Source: JAAYXU01 sp050942555 (GTDB lineage Bacteria; Bacillota; Clostridia; Christensenellales; UMGS416). From it: 6,006 nt of DNA. This document shows, piece by piece, positions 1 to 5,896 of this stretch. Positions within the stretch are counted from its first letter, which is position 1; the number at the start of each line of letters is the position of its first letter. The stretch spans positions 1 to 6,006 of the forward strand of contig JBMNNN010000132.1 of NCBI GenBank assembly GCA_050942555.1, read 5' to 3'. The position numbers and the translations under genes were made by a program. Below the pieces are notes generated by a model. It saw only the letters and a program-made list of their open reading frames with translations, was not told where the DNA came from and searched no databases.

Positions 1-1011
1 CAAATAGCGTTTCTCCAGGCCGAATCCTGGCCGGGCGTACAGGCCGCCGCGCACCTCTACGTGCCCGAGGGCGGCGGACGGCGGCCATTCGTGCTGCTGT
101 GCTGCGGACACGGCGCACACTGTAAGCTAAATCCGGGCTATCAGGCCATGGCGCGGCGTCTGGCCCGGCAGGGCGCCGTGGTGCTGGTGCCCGACAACAT
201 CGGGCAGGGCGAGCGCGCGCCGATGGGCCACAGGGACTCGGTCACACCCTTCGCATGCGGTCTGAGCATACAGGGGCTCATCGTAATGGAGACCATCGCG
301 TGGCTGCGCTGGGCAATGGCCGACGCACGCGTTGACGCGGGTCGGATGGCGGCGATAGGCAATTCCGGCGGCGGTACGCTGACGCTTTTCCTGGGCGCCC
401 TGTGTCCGGAGCTTTCGGCCCTGTCCTCCTCGGGATACCCCTCCAGCTTTGAGTTCATCGCTCGCAAGGAAAAGAAGCACTGCCACTGCAACCTGCTGCC
501 TGGCATAGTGGGGAACATCGAGATGTGGCAGGCGCTGGGCCTTTTTGCCCCCAGACCCCTGTATCTTTTTCAGGGCGTGGAGGATTCGCTGTTTCCCGAG
601 GACCTCTTCTACAGCATGGCGCGCAGGGTGGCCACTGTCTACCGACAGGCAGGCGCGGCCGACCGGCTCCGGTTCGAGACGTTTCCCGGGCCGCACCCGT
701 GGAATACGGCCAGGCGGTACGCGCTGGGCATGTTCCTGTCGGACGCGCTGGGCATCGGCCCGGCAGAGGAGCTTTCCTGCGACACCGACGACTGCCTTCC
801 TGCCTCGTACACATGCTACGAGCGGTGGCCCGAGGGCGCGTACACGCTGGAGGAGCTTTCCCGGACGCTGACCGGCGCGGATCCCAGGCCGGGACTCGCG
901 CTGTGGGACGTCTTCCCGCCCCTTCCCGGCACCGACGCTTACAGCCACGAGGGGCTGCGCGGGGACACGCGTCAGGTATTTGCACAATACGAGGCATTTC
1001 TGCGCCGGTAA
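1..1011 (+). CDS. Alpha/beta-hydrolase, acetyl xylan esterase / dienelactone hydrolase-like (5' partial)
   Basis: The frame is open from base 1, so the start codon lies outside the window; 336 residues are visible, ending in TAA. It is probably a cytoplasmic serine hydrolase, since no signal peptide is visible, though the N-terminus is missing. Numbering from base 1, the nucleophile elbow GNSGG places the catalytic serine at residue 122 (codon 364-366). A conserved G-V-E-D-S-L-F-P segment gives the likely acid, Asp195, and G-P-H-P-W gives the likely base, His232. CCGHG near residues 34-38 is the expected oxyanion-loop region. An HCHCN-L-P-G stretch (160-167), followed by A-P-R-P-L, is typical of the acetyl xylan esterase / dienelactone hydrolase-like branch. 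The GTG at 61 is probably not the start, because the preceding codons (E-S-W-P-G-V-Q-A) already look like the family's N-terminal strand. The substrate cannot be read from the sequence; an ester of a carbohydrate is a family-based guess. The next gene starts 24 bases downstream. Confidence 0.85.
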   Translation, partial: QIAFLQAESWPGVQAAAHLYVPEGGGRRPFVLLCCGHGAHCKLNPGYQAMARRLARQGAVVLVPDNIGQGERAPMGHRDSVTPFACGLSIQGLIVMETIAWLRWAMADARVDAGRMAAIGNSGGGTLTLFLGALCPELSALSSSGYPSSFEFIARKEKKHCHCNLLPGIVGNIEMWQALGLFAPRPLYLFQGVEDSLFPEDLFYSMARRVATVYRQAGAADRLRFETFPGPHPWNTARRYALGMFLSDALGIGPAEELSCDTDDCLPASYTCYERWPEGAYTLEELSRTLTGADPRPGLALWDVFPPLPGTDAYSHEGLRGDTRQVFAQYEAFLRR

Positions 1012-1035
1012 AGGCGCTGCAGAGAGGAAACGGAT

Positions 1036-1857
1036 ATGCTGGAATGGCTTGGTAGCTTATCCGCGGTCACGCAGGCGCTCATGGGTTCGCTTTTCACATG
1101 GGCTCTGACGGCGCTGGGCGCGGCGCTCGTATTTCTGTTCCGCTCGCTCCGGCGCGGCGTACTCAACGCGATGCTGGGTTTTGCGGCCGGGGTGATGATC
1201 GCCGCCAGCTTCTGGTCGCTGTTGGAGCCGGCCCTCGATATGGCGCAGGGCCGCACGCTGCCCTCCTGGGCGATCGTCGCGATCGGATTCCTGGCAGGCG
1301 GCGGGTTCCTGTACATCGTGGATCGGACGCTCCCCCACCTGCATCTGGGGCTTGTGCGCGATCAGGCCGAGGGCGTCAAGACAGGATGGCAGCGAAGCGT
1401 GTTGCTTGTACTGGCCATTACGCTGCATAATATACCCGAGGGGCTCGCGCTGGGCGTCGCGTTCGGAGCGGCCGCGTCGGGCGTCCCTTCGGCCAGCCTC
1501 GCGGGCGCGGTAGCGCTGGCGCTCGGCCTTGGCATTCAGAATTTCCCCGAAGGGGCCGCGGTATCGATCCCGCTGCGCCGGGAAGGCTTCTCGCGCGCAA
1601 AGGCATTCGCATACGGGCAGGCGTCGGGCATCGTGGAGCCGTTCGCAGCGATGCTGGGCGCGGCCACGATGATGGTCATGGAGCCGGTGCTTCCCTATGC
1701 GCTGGCGTTCGCAGCCGGTGCGATGATCTATGTCGTGGTGGAGGAGCTCATTCCCGAGGCGCAGCTGGGCGACGAGGGCTCCCGGACCGATATCGCGACG
1801 CTCGGCTGTATGGCGGGCTTTGCGGTCATGATGATACTCGACGTCGCGCTGGGCTGA
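1036..1857 (+). CDS. ZIP-family divalent metal transporter (GufA/ZupT-like)
   Basis: This is a complete 273-residue integral membrane protein, the normal length for bacterial ZIP carriers, which import zinc and sometimes iron or manganese. About eight hydrophobic segments are visible. The two signature metal-site motifs are intact: HNIPEG at 131-136 and QNFPEG at 168-173. S-G-I-V-E-P at 197-202 and EELIPE at 236-241 are also characteristic of the GufA-like branch. A short H-L-H-L segment (101-104) in the loop before the HNIPEG helix could be a metal-binding loop. The ATG start is supported by GAGAGG at 1022-1027, 8 bases upstream. The gene follows the hydrolase gene by 24 bases on the same strand, so co-transcription is likely, but no functional link is evident. 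No GC-rich hairpin terminator was seen after the stop. Metal specificity is inferred only from the family. Confidence 0.93.
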   Translation: MLEWLGSLSAVTQALMGSLFTWALTALGAALVFLFRSLRRGVLNAMLGFAAGVMIAASFWSLLEPALDMAQGRTLPSWAIVAIGFLAGGGFLYIVDRTLPHLHLGLVRDQAEGVKTGWQRSVLLVLAITLHNIPEGLALGVAFGAAASGVPSASLAGAVALALGLGIQNFPEGAAVSIPLRREGFSRAKAFAYGQASGIVEPFAAMLGAATMMVMEPVLPYALAFAAGAMIYVVVEELIPEAQLGDEGSRTDIATLGCMAGFAVMMILDVALG

Positions 1858-1864
1858 TTTTTAT

Positions 1865-1895
1865 TTGAAAAAATGCGCAAGGCGCGCAGATAATA
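1865..1895 (+). promoter_or_regulatory. Predicted promoter for the spore-protein gene
   Basis: TTGAAA (1865-1870) and GATAAT (1889-1894) are separated by 18 bases, each one mismatch from the housekeeping -35 and -10 consensus. Shifted by one base, TGAAAA (1866-1871), 17 bases and GATAATA (1889-1895) also resemble a forespore sigma-G promoter (from memory of the B. subtilis consensus, roughly TGAATA / CATAATA), which is the expected control for a spore-protein gene. The spacer holds the inverted repeat TGCGC-AAGGC-GCGCA (1874-1888). The predicted transcript would have a leader of about 67 bases. Which sigma factor reads it is inference. Confidence 0.5.
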
Positions 1896-1968
1896 CGTTT
1901 CATGATCGTAAGCGCCGCGGGCAATCTATATAGTGTGCGTACTGTCGCATGCAAGGGAGGTTTGAAAA

Positions 1969-2136
1969 ATGGCAAAACGAAGCGTCATGTCCGAAGAGCT
2001 TAAATATGCCATCGCACAGCAGATAGGCGTGGACGAAACCGTCAAGCGGGAAGGTTGGGGCTCCGTTTCTTCGCGCGACTGCGGACGAATCGTACGCACC
2101 GCGATTGAAATGGCAGAGCGCTCGATGACCCGTTAG
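1969..2136 (+). CDS. sspF: Small acid-soluble spore protein, alpha/beta type, SspF-like
   Basis: This 55-residue protein begins M-A-K-R-S-V-M-S-E-E-L-K-Y and ends in A-I-E-M-A-E-R-S-M-T-R. It carries the conserved core of SspF-like spore proteins: MSEELKY at 7-13, E-G-W-G at 28-31, S-S-R-D-C-G at 34-39 and A-I-E-M-A-E at 45-50. Family members coat DNA in the forespore, protecting it from UV and heat, and are degraded by the GPR protease at germination. The start is fixed by AAGGGAGG at 1953-1960, 8 bases upstream of ATG. Length is close to the roughly 60 residues of B. subtilis SspF. At residues 13-16 the sequence reads Y-A-I-A where I recall Y-E-L/I-A in relatives, so the glutamate of the expected GPR cleavage site appears to be replaced. 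It stands alone between a predicted promoter and two stem-loops, so it is probably monocistronic. The symbol is given by resemblance. Confidence 0.9.
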   Translation: MAKRSVMSEELKYAIAQQIGVDETVKREGWGSVSSRDCGRIVRTAIEMAERSMTR

Positions 2137-2153
2137 CCCGGCCCGGGCTTACG
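2131..2153 (+). other. Stem-loop overlapping the stop codon of the spore-protein gene
   Basis: Arms 2131-2140 and 2144-2153 pair with one T:T mismatch (2134/2150) around a 3-base loop, giving nine base pairs. The TAG stop codon (2134-2136) lies inside the left arm. No T-run follows directly, so it is not a classical terminator by itself. It may be an mRNA 3'-end stabiliser or act with the hairpin 16 bases downstream. Confidence 0.5.
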
Positions 2154-2168
2154 CCGCTCCTTTGCGAA

Positions 2169-2194
2169 AAGGGCCGCCCGAAAGGGCGGCTCTT
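2169..2194. terminator. Rho-independent terminator, probably bidirectional
   Basis: The core stem GCCGCCC (2173-2179) and GGGCGGC (2184-2190) closes a GAAA tetraloop and extends outward to an 11-pair stem including one G:U pair. On the plus strand a modest pyrimidine tail follows (CTCTTACTT). On the minus strand the core stem is followed by CCTTTT. It lies between the plus-strand spore-protein gene and the minus-strand zinc-ribbon gene, so it can end both transcripts. Confidence 0.75.
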
Positions 2195-2262
2195 ACTTAT
2201 CCCAAACGATACCATTTTAAATGAAAGCATCTGATCAGCTATCCGATACCCGCTGATCCGAT

Positions 2263-2655
2263 TCATGTCCTTGTCTCAAAACGGTTCCCGCATTTGGAGC
2301 AGGAGACCCGGATCTTCCCCTTTCCTCGCGGTGCGCGCAGCGCGATACCGCACTGCGGACACCGGAAATAGCGATGGGTTCGGATGCCCGCGATCCGCCT
2401 TACTATGCGGCGCAGCCGGGAGATTAGGCCGCGCACCCGGCGCAGGAACCCTTCGTTCTCGGCGCGGCGGCGTGCGATGTCGCGCGACAGCAGCCGGGAG
2501 AAGCACCATGCCATCGGCACGAGGCTGAGTATCGAGAAAACGACCCAGCCCGACAGGCTCGCAGCGATCATAAAAAGCAGCGACAACAGCATAAGAGCGA
2601 TCGACAGATGATCGGCGCCGTATCTTCCGGCCATGAATCTCCTGATCCAGTTCAT
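2263..2655 (-). CDS. Small membrane protein with arginine-rich segment and C-terminal zinc ribbon
   Basis: The product has 130 residues and I do not recognise a named family. Two hydrophobic segments at about 17-34 and 36-52 form a likely membrane hairpin. Residues 54-98 are strongly basic, with 16 arginines by eye (including L-R-R-I-V-R-R), and probably form an amphipathic helix on the cytoplasmic side. The C-terminus carries a zinc-ribbon pattern with C-P-Q-C at 99-102 and C-S-K-C-G at 119-123; the cysteines are 99, 102, 119 and 122. The spacing and the intervening A-P-R-G-K-G-K-I-R-V resemble MJ0042-type zinc fingers. The ATG start has a GGGGG-type ribosome site at 2669-2665, 9 bases away, and an extended -10 promoter lies just upstream. 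The gene follows the QueG-like gene by 54 bases. Nucleic-acid or phospholipid binding is possible, but no function can be assigned. Confidence 0.8.
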   Translation of the reverse strand: MNWIRRFMAGRYGADHLSIALMLLSLLFMIAASLSGWVVFSILSLVPMAWCFSRLLSRDIARRRAENEGFLRRVRGLISRLRRIVRRIAGIRTHRYFRCPQCGIALRAPRGKGKIRVSCSKCGNRFETRT

Positions 2656-2678
2656 ACTCCGGTTCCCCCTTCGGGAAT

Positions 2679-2687
2679 ATTATACCA
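2679..2687 (-). promoter_or_regulatory. Extended -10 promoter for the zinc-ribbon gene
   Basis: Read on the minus strand, TGG-TATAAT occupies 2687 down to 2679. It is a perfect -10 hexamer with an extended -10 TG motif, 23 bases upstream of the ATG at 2655. A -35 match is poor (TTTTCC at 2706-2701, 16-base spacing), which is usual for extended -10 promoters. It lies in the gap between two minus-strand genes and would let the downstream gene be expressed separately from the QueG-like gene. Confidence 0.6.
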
Positions 2688-2709
2688 CTTCCGCGATGCG
2701 GGAAAAGGG

Positions 2710-3705
2710 CTAATCCGCCCGATTGTCGTTCCCGCTTACCGAAGCATCGGGCCTGCGGATCCGGCGCGCCGCCCAGGTCGCCATTTCCCGCACGCGCTCG
2801 TCGGGATGGGATTCGAGCCTATTAAGGGCAGGCAGGAAGCGCGGATCGCCGGTATTTCCGGTATGCATCGCCGCAGCCGCGGTCGTGCGCACCGCGCGGG
2901 CCTCGTTGGCGCCGATCATGCTGCCCAGGAGCGTGAGCTGCTCCCGCCACGCATCGCTTCCCCAGTCCAGCAGGCCGGCAAGCCTTGTGGCGCGCAGCAG
3001 CTCCTCCGGGGGATCGACGGGCGTAAGGTCCCGGTTTATCGGGCAGACCGACTGGCACTCGTCGCAGCCCATGAGCCGCGCTCCCAGCATCATGCGCACC
3101 GGCTCGGGTATCTCGCGGCGCATCGGGGCATAGGAGCGCAGACACCGCTGCGCGTCGACCCGCGAGCAGCCGCGCAGCGCGCCCGCCGGACAGCCTGTTT
3201 CGCACGCGCCGCAGGCGTCGCACCGGCGCATTTCGCCCGTGACCGGAGCGGTCAGCGGCAGCGGCATGTCGGTCAGTATCGTATAAAAGCAGATCCGGCT
3301 CCCGTACCCGGGATGGATGATCATGCCGTTCACACCGGCGGTACCGAATCCTGCGGCGAACGCGGCGTGGCGCTGCGGCAGCCTGTGCGCGTCTGCGGCG
3401 CGCCATCCCTGCGCCTTAATCCACGACACGAGCTCCAGTGCCGCCTGCCGCAGCCGGTGGTAGGCGGGGTAGTGCGGATGCACCCACAGCGACGGATCCG
3501 GCCAATCGCGCCACGGACGGTAGGCCGCCATCAGCACCAGCATCGCGGTCGCGCCCGGAAGGACAGCCTCCGGATCGGCGGTCATGCCCCGCGCAGGGCG
3601 GCGCGGTTTCCACGCATCGAAGCGCATGGGCGCAAGCGCGCGCCACCCGGTGATCCCGAGTTCCCGGGCGCGCCGCGCCAGTTCCTTCTCGTTTTTGTTG
3701 ATCAC
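2710..3705 (-). CDS. QueG-like epoxyqueuosine reductase family protein (double [4Fe-4S], HEAT C-terminus)
   Basis: QueG reduces epoxyqueuosine to queuosine in tRNA, using cobalamin and two [4Fe-4S] clusters in the cytoplasm. This 331-residue protein shows the family layout. The N-terminal domain has D-P-E-A-V-L-P-G (44-51), A-A-F-A-A-G-F-G (114-121) and G-Y-G-S (133-136). Two cluster motifs follow: CDACGACETGCP at 162-173 and CDECQSVCP at 214-222, with Cys188 as a further ligand candidate. HEAT-like repeats occupy about 265-316 (G-N-T-G-D-P-R-F-L-P; V-R-E-M-A-T-W-A-A-R-R). It is about 50 residues shorter than E. coli or Bacillus QueG. The motif I recall as A-G-L-G-W-I-G-K-N reads A-G-F-G-T-A-G-V-N here, so it may be a paralogue with another substrate. 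The start is GTG at 3705; a GGGG ribosome site lies 9 bases upstream (3718-3715) and no better downstream start is apparent. No other queuosine gene is in the window. Confidence 0.8.
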   Translation of the reverse strand: MINKNEKELARRARELGITGWRALAPMRFDAWKPRRPARGMTADPEAVLPGATAMLVLMAAYRPWRDWPDPSLWVHPHYPAYHRLRQAALELVSWIKAQGWRAADAHRLPQRHAAFAAGFGTAGVNGMIIHPGYGSRICFYTILTDMPLPLTAPVTGEMRRCDACGACETGCPAGALRGCSRVDAQRCLRSYAPMRREIPEPVRMMLGARLMGCDECQSVCPINRDLTPVDPPEELLRATRLAGLLDWGSDAWREQLTLLGSMIGANEARAVRTTAAAAMHTGNTGDPRFLPALNRLESHPDERVREMATWAARRIRRPDASVSGNDNRAD

Positions 3706-3768
3706 ACTCCGTTACCCCGTTTCATATATGTACAGTAAGCGGCAATATTCTTAAAGGAGGTACCCCTT

Positions 3769-3960
3769 ATGGATGTGCAGCATCGAGCAGATGATACCAA
3801 CAGCAGCCTGCTGTTTTTCTTCCTGCTGTTGGTAATCCTATTCTGTAACTGCGGACTGTTCGACAAGGACGACAAGGACAGCCTTCTGTTCTTCTTCCTG
3901 CTGCTTGTGGTCCTTTTCTGCGGTGCGTGCGACGGACGCGGCTTCTTCTTCAGGCGCTGA
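3769..3960 (+). CDS. Small membrane protein of unknown function with an internal duplication
   Basis: This 63-residue protein was not recognised as a named family. It has a polar N-terminus (1-12), the hydrophobic segment SLLFFFLLLVILFC (13-26), a C-G-L-F linker with D-K-D-D-K-D (28-37), then a second segment SLLFFFLLLVVLFC (38-51). A short tail with C54 and F-F-F-R-R ends the protein. The two segments match at 13 of 14 residues, 25 residues apart. Cysteines occur as C-N-C (26, 28) and C-G-A-C (51, 54) at the same end of each segment. Each segment is short for a membrane span. A perfect AAAGGAGG at 3753-3760, 8 bases before the ATG, strongly supports translation. It is divergent from the QueG-like gene and ends at a hairpin terminator. 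Small cysteine-bearing proteins with similar hydrophobic ends occur in clostridia and are sometimes spore-associated; that link is only inference. Confidence 0.8.
   Translation: MDVQHRADDTNSSLLFFFLLLVILFCNCGLFDKDDKDSLLFFFLLLVVLFCGACDGRGFFFRR
3805..3921 (+). repeat. Two imperfect 42-base direct repeats with a 9-base tandem repeat between
   Basis: Copy A is 3805-3846 and copy B is 3880-3921, 75 bases apart and in the same reading frame. By eye 34 of 42 bases match; all changes are synonymous except ATC to GTC (Ile to Val). Between them GACAAGGAC is perfectly duplicated at 3862-3870 and 3871-3879, encoding D-K-D twice. The pattern shows an old in-frame duplication inside the small membrane-protein gene. 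Confidence 0.85.
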
Positions 3961-4000
3961 CGATCCGGCCTTTCGGTTCACAGCCAACCAAATCTATCCG

Positions 4001-4027
4001 GACCCGGCCCTGCTGCCGGGTTTCTCT
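4001..4027 (+). terminator. Rho-independent terminator after the small membrane-protein gene
   Basis: ACCCGGC (4002-4008) pairs with GCCGGGT (4015-4021) around a 6-base loop and is followed by TTCTCT. A G:U pair (4001/4022) can extend it. It lies 41 bases after the stop at 3960 and 25 bases beyond the convergent ABC gene's end at 4052. On the minus strand the stem is not followed by a T-run, so its role for that gene is less certain. Confidence 0.7.
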
Positions 4028-4051
4028 ATGGGCGGCCCGGCCCGCTGCCCG

Positions 4052-5896
4052 CTACGCCTGCTGAGCGGACTCAGCGGCCCCGTTGTACTGCAGCTGCACC
4101 AGATGATAATAAAGCCCCCTGTGCTCCATGAGCTCGCTATGGCTGCCCGACTCGCGGATCCGCCCCCTGTGGATCACGAATATGCGGTCGGCGTTCTTGA
4201 TCGTAGACAGGCGGTGCGCGACCGCGATCGTCGTCCGGTTCTGCTGGAGCCTTACAAGCGCCTCCTGAATGAGGAGCTCCGTGTTGGTGTCGATGTTCGC
4301 GGTGGCCTCGTCCATCACCAGTATCTCGGGATCCTGCGTCAGCGCGCGGGCGAACGAAATAAGCTGCCTTTCCCCCGACGAAAGCGTGCTGCCTCCCGAG
4401 CGGAGCACATGGTCGTAGCCGCCGGGCAGCTTTTCGATGAAGCTGTCGGCCTGCACATACCGCGCGATCTCGCGGACGCGCTGGTCGCTGATCCGCTCGT
4501 TCCACATGCGGATGTTGGTCGTTATATCCCCGGCCATCAGGAACACGTCCTGCAGCACCAGGCCGATATGCCTGCGGTACTCCTTCTTGCTCATCGATTT
4601 AATTTCCACGCCGTCTATCAGTATCCTTCCCTTCTGATACTCGTAGAATCCGCACAGAAGATTGATGATGCTGGTCTTCCCGGCGCCGGTCGCGCCCACG
4701 AACGCCGCCGACTGGCCCGGCTCGATCACGAAGGATACGTCGCGCAGCACCCAGTTGTCGTCCTCGTAGGCAAACCATACGTGGTCAAACTCGATGCGGC
4801 CCCTGACGGGGCGGGCGACCGGTACCGGATGCGAGGGCTCCACTTCCTCGTCTTCCTCAAGAATCGAGTGGATCTTCTGCCCGGCCGCCATCGAGCTTTG
4901 CAGCGTATTAAACTCCTCCGCCAGCTCCATGAGCGGGTGGAAGAACATGCCCATGTACTTGATAAACATATAGAGCATGCCGATGCTGGCCGCGTCCCCC
5001 AGCGTCCGGATACCGCCGTACCAGAGGAGCAGCGCCAGCGCCAGGTACCGCACGCAGTCTATGAACGGACGGAATATGCCCATCACGACGACGTTTCGCA
5101 TGTTTGCCCTGTAGTAGGCCTTGTTCACATTTTTGAATTCATCGATTTTGGCCTTCTCCATATGAAAGGCCTTGATGACGCCCATGCCCGATATATGCTC
5201 GTCCAGGAACGCGTTGATATGCGCGAGCCGGTTGCGGATTTCCAGGAATATGACGCGGGCTTTAAGACGGAACACGATCGTGGCCACCGCGATGAGCGGC
5301 ATCGCCGCCATCAGGCACAGCGCCATCGGCACATCGGTGCGGAATATCGCGAATGTGACCGCCAAGAGGACGATGATATTCTGGAACATGCCCAGCACCA
5401 CGGTCGTGAAGAGCTCGTTGAGCGCTTCGGGGTCGTTGACGATGCGCGTCACCACGACGCCCGCGGGATGCTTGTCGAAAAAGGACAGCGGCAGCCGCTG
5501 CACCTTCCGGAAAACCGCCATGCGGATATCGCGTATAATCCGCTGGCCCGTACTGCGCAGCGTCATCGTGCGGCAGTAGCTCAGCACGAACTGCGCCAGT
5601 ATCATGAGTGCGTAGAGGCCTACGAGCCGCATGAGCCCGTCCCGGGCATCCTGCATAGTCAGCGTTCCCTCCGAGACGCCCTCGATGAACGTGTCGATGG
5701 CCCGTCCCTCGATCATCGGCCGGTATATGTCGGCCGCGGTGAAAAGGCCCATCAGCAGCAGCGCAAGCAGCAGCATCTTCCAGTAAGGCAGCGCGAACCG
5801 CATCAGCTTGCGGAAAAGCCGCGGATCGAACCTGGCCTTCTCGTTGGTATAGTATCCGCCGCGCCGCCCTGCGCCTCCGGGCATCGGTATATTCAT
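4052..5896 (-). CDS. ABC half-transporter, exporter type (membrane domain fused to ATPase)
   Basis: This is a complete 614-residue subunit with an N-terminal six-helix membrane domain (roughly 35-325) and a C-terminal nucleotide-binding domain (about 367-600), the standard type IV exporter layout. ATPase motifs are intact: Walker A GATGAGKT at 401-408, Q-loop Gln449, signature LSSGERQ at 505-511, Walker B I-L-V-M-D-E at 525-530 with catalytic Glu530, and H-loop His561. The signature has S and E where the consensus is LSGGQRQ, a common variant. A-T-A-N-I-D after Walker B is seen in the catalytically complete subunit of BmrC/BmrD-like and LmrC/LmrD-like pairs. The ATG at 5896 overlaps the stop of the upstream ABC gene (ATGA), and AGGAAGGGGG at 5915-5906 can serve as ribosome site, so the two are probably translationally coupled. 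The substrate (drug, lipid or peptide) cannot be read from the sequence. Confidence 0.93.
   Translation of the reverse strand: MNIPMPGGAGRRGGYYTNEKARFDPRLFRKLMRFALPYWKMLLLALLLMGLFTAADIYRPMIEGRAIDTFIEGVSEGTLTMQDARDGLMRLVGLYALMILAQFVLSYCRTMTLRSTGQRIIRDIRMAVFRKVQRLPLSFFDKHPAGVVVTRIVNDPEALNELFTTVVLGMFQNIIVLLAVTFAIFRTDVPMALCLMAAMPLIAVATIVFRLKARVIFLEIRNRLAHINAFLDEHISGMGVIKAFHMEKAKIDEFKNVNKAYYRANMRNVVVMGIFRPFIDCVRYLALALLLWYGGIRTLGDAASIGMLYMFIKYMGMFFHPLMELAEEFNTLQSSMAAGQKIHSILEEDEEVEPSHPVPVARPVRGRIEFDHVWFAYEDDNWVLRDVSFVIEPGQSAAFVGATGAGKTSIINLLCGFYEYQKGRILIDGVEIKSMSKKEYRRHIGLVLQDVFLMAGDITTNIRMWNERISDQRVREIARYVQADSFIEKLPGGYDHVLRSGGSTLSSGERQLISFARALTQDPEILVMDEATANIDTNTELLIQEALVRLQQNRTTIAVAHRLSTIKNADRIFVIHRGRIRESGSHSELMEHRGLYYHLVQLQYNGAAESAQQA

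Noticed and set aside
127..987. Long minus-strand frames opposite the hydrolase gene
   Set aside because: The plus-strand frame has a complete catalytic triad pattern. The antisense frames are arginine- and alanine-rich without motifs.
1857..1874. ATTTTT / AAAAAT hairpin after the ZIP gene as a terminator
   Set aside because: The stem is all A:T and not followed by a T-run. It overlaps the predicted -35 region of the next gene.
2231..2262. CTGATCAG palindrome and near-repeats GCTATCCGAT / GCTGATCCGAT
   Set aside because: They are short and imperfect, with no link to a promoter or recombination site. No attachment site or mobile element is nearby.
2042..2266. Minus-strand 74-codon frame starting with ATG inside an ATGA overlap with the end of the zinc-ribbon gene
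   Set aside because: It runs antisense through the terminator hairpin, the stop-codon stem-loop and half of the spore-protein gene. Its composition looks like antisense of coding DNA and no motif is visible.
3723..3730. CATATATG as a possible sporulation sigma -10 element for the small membrane-protein gene
   Set aside because: It matches only loosely and has no convincing -35 partner. It is also an 8-base palindrome that could arise by chance.
2608..3738. Long plus-strand open frame of 376 codons
   Set aside because: It is antisense to the QueG-like gene, whose iron-sulfur motifs are unambiguous. The frame is open because of high GC, and its arginine-, histidine- and proline-rich product has no recognisable domain.
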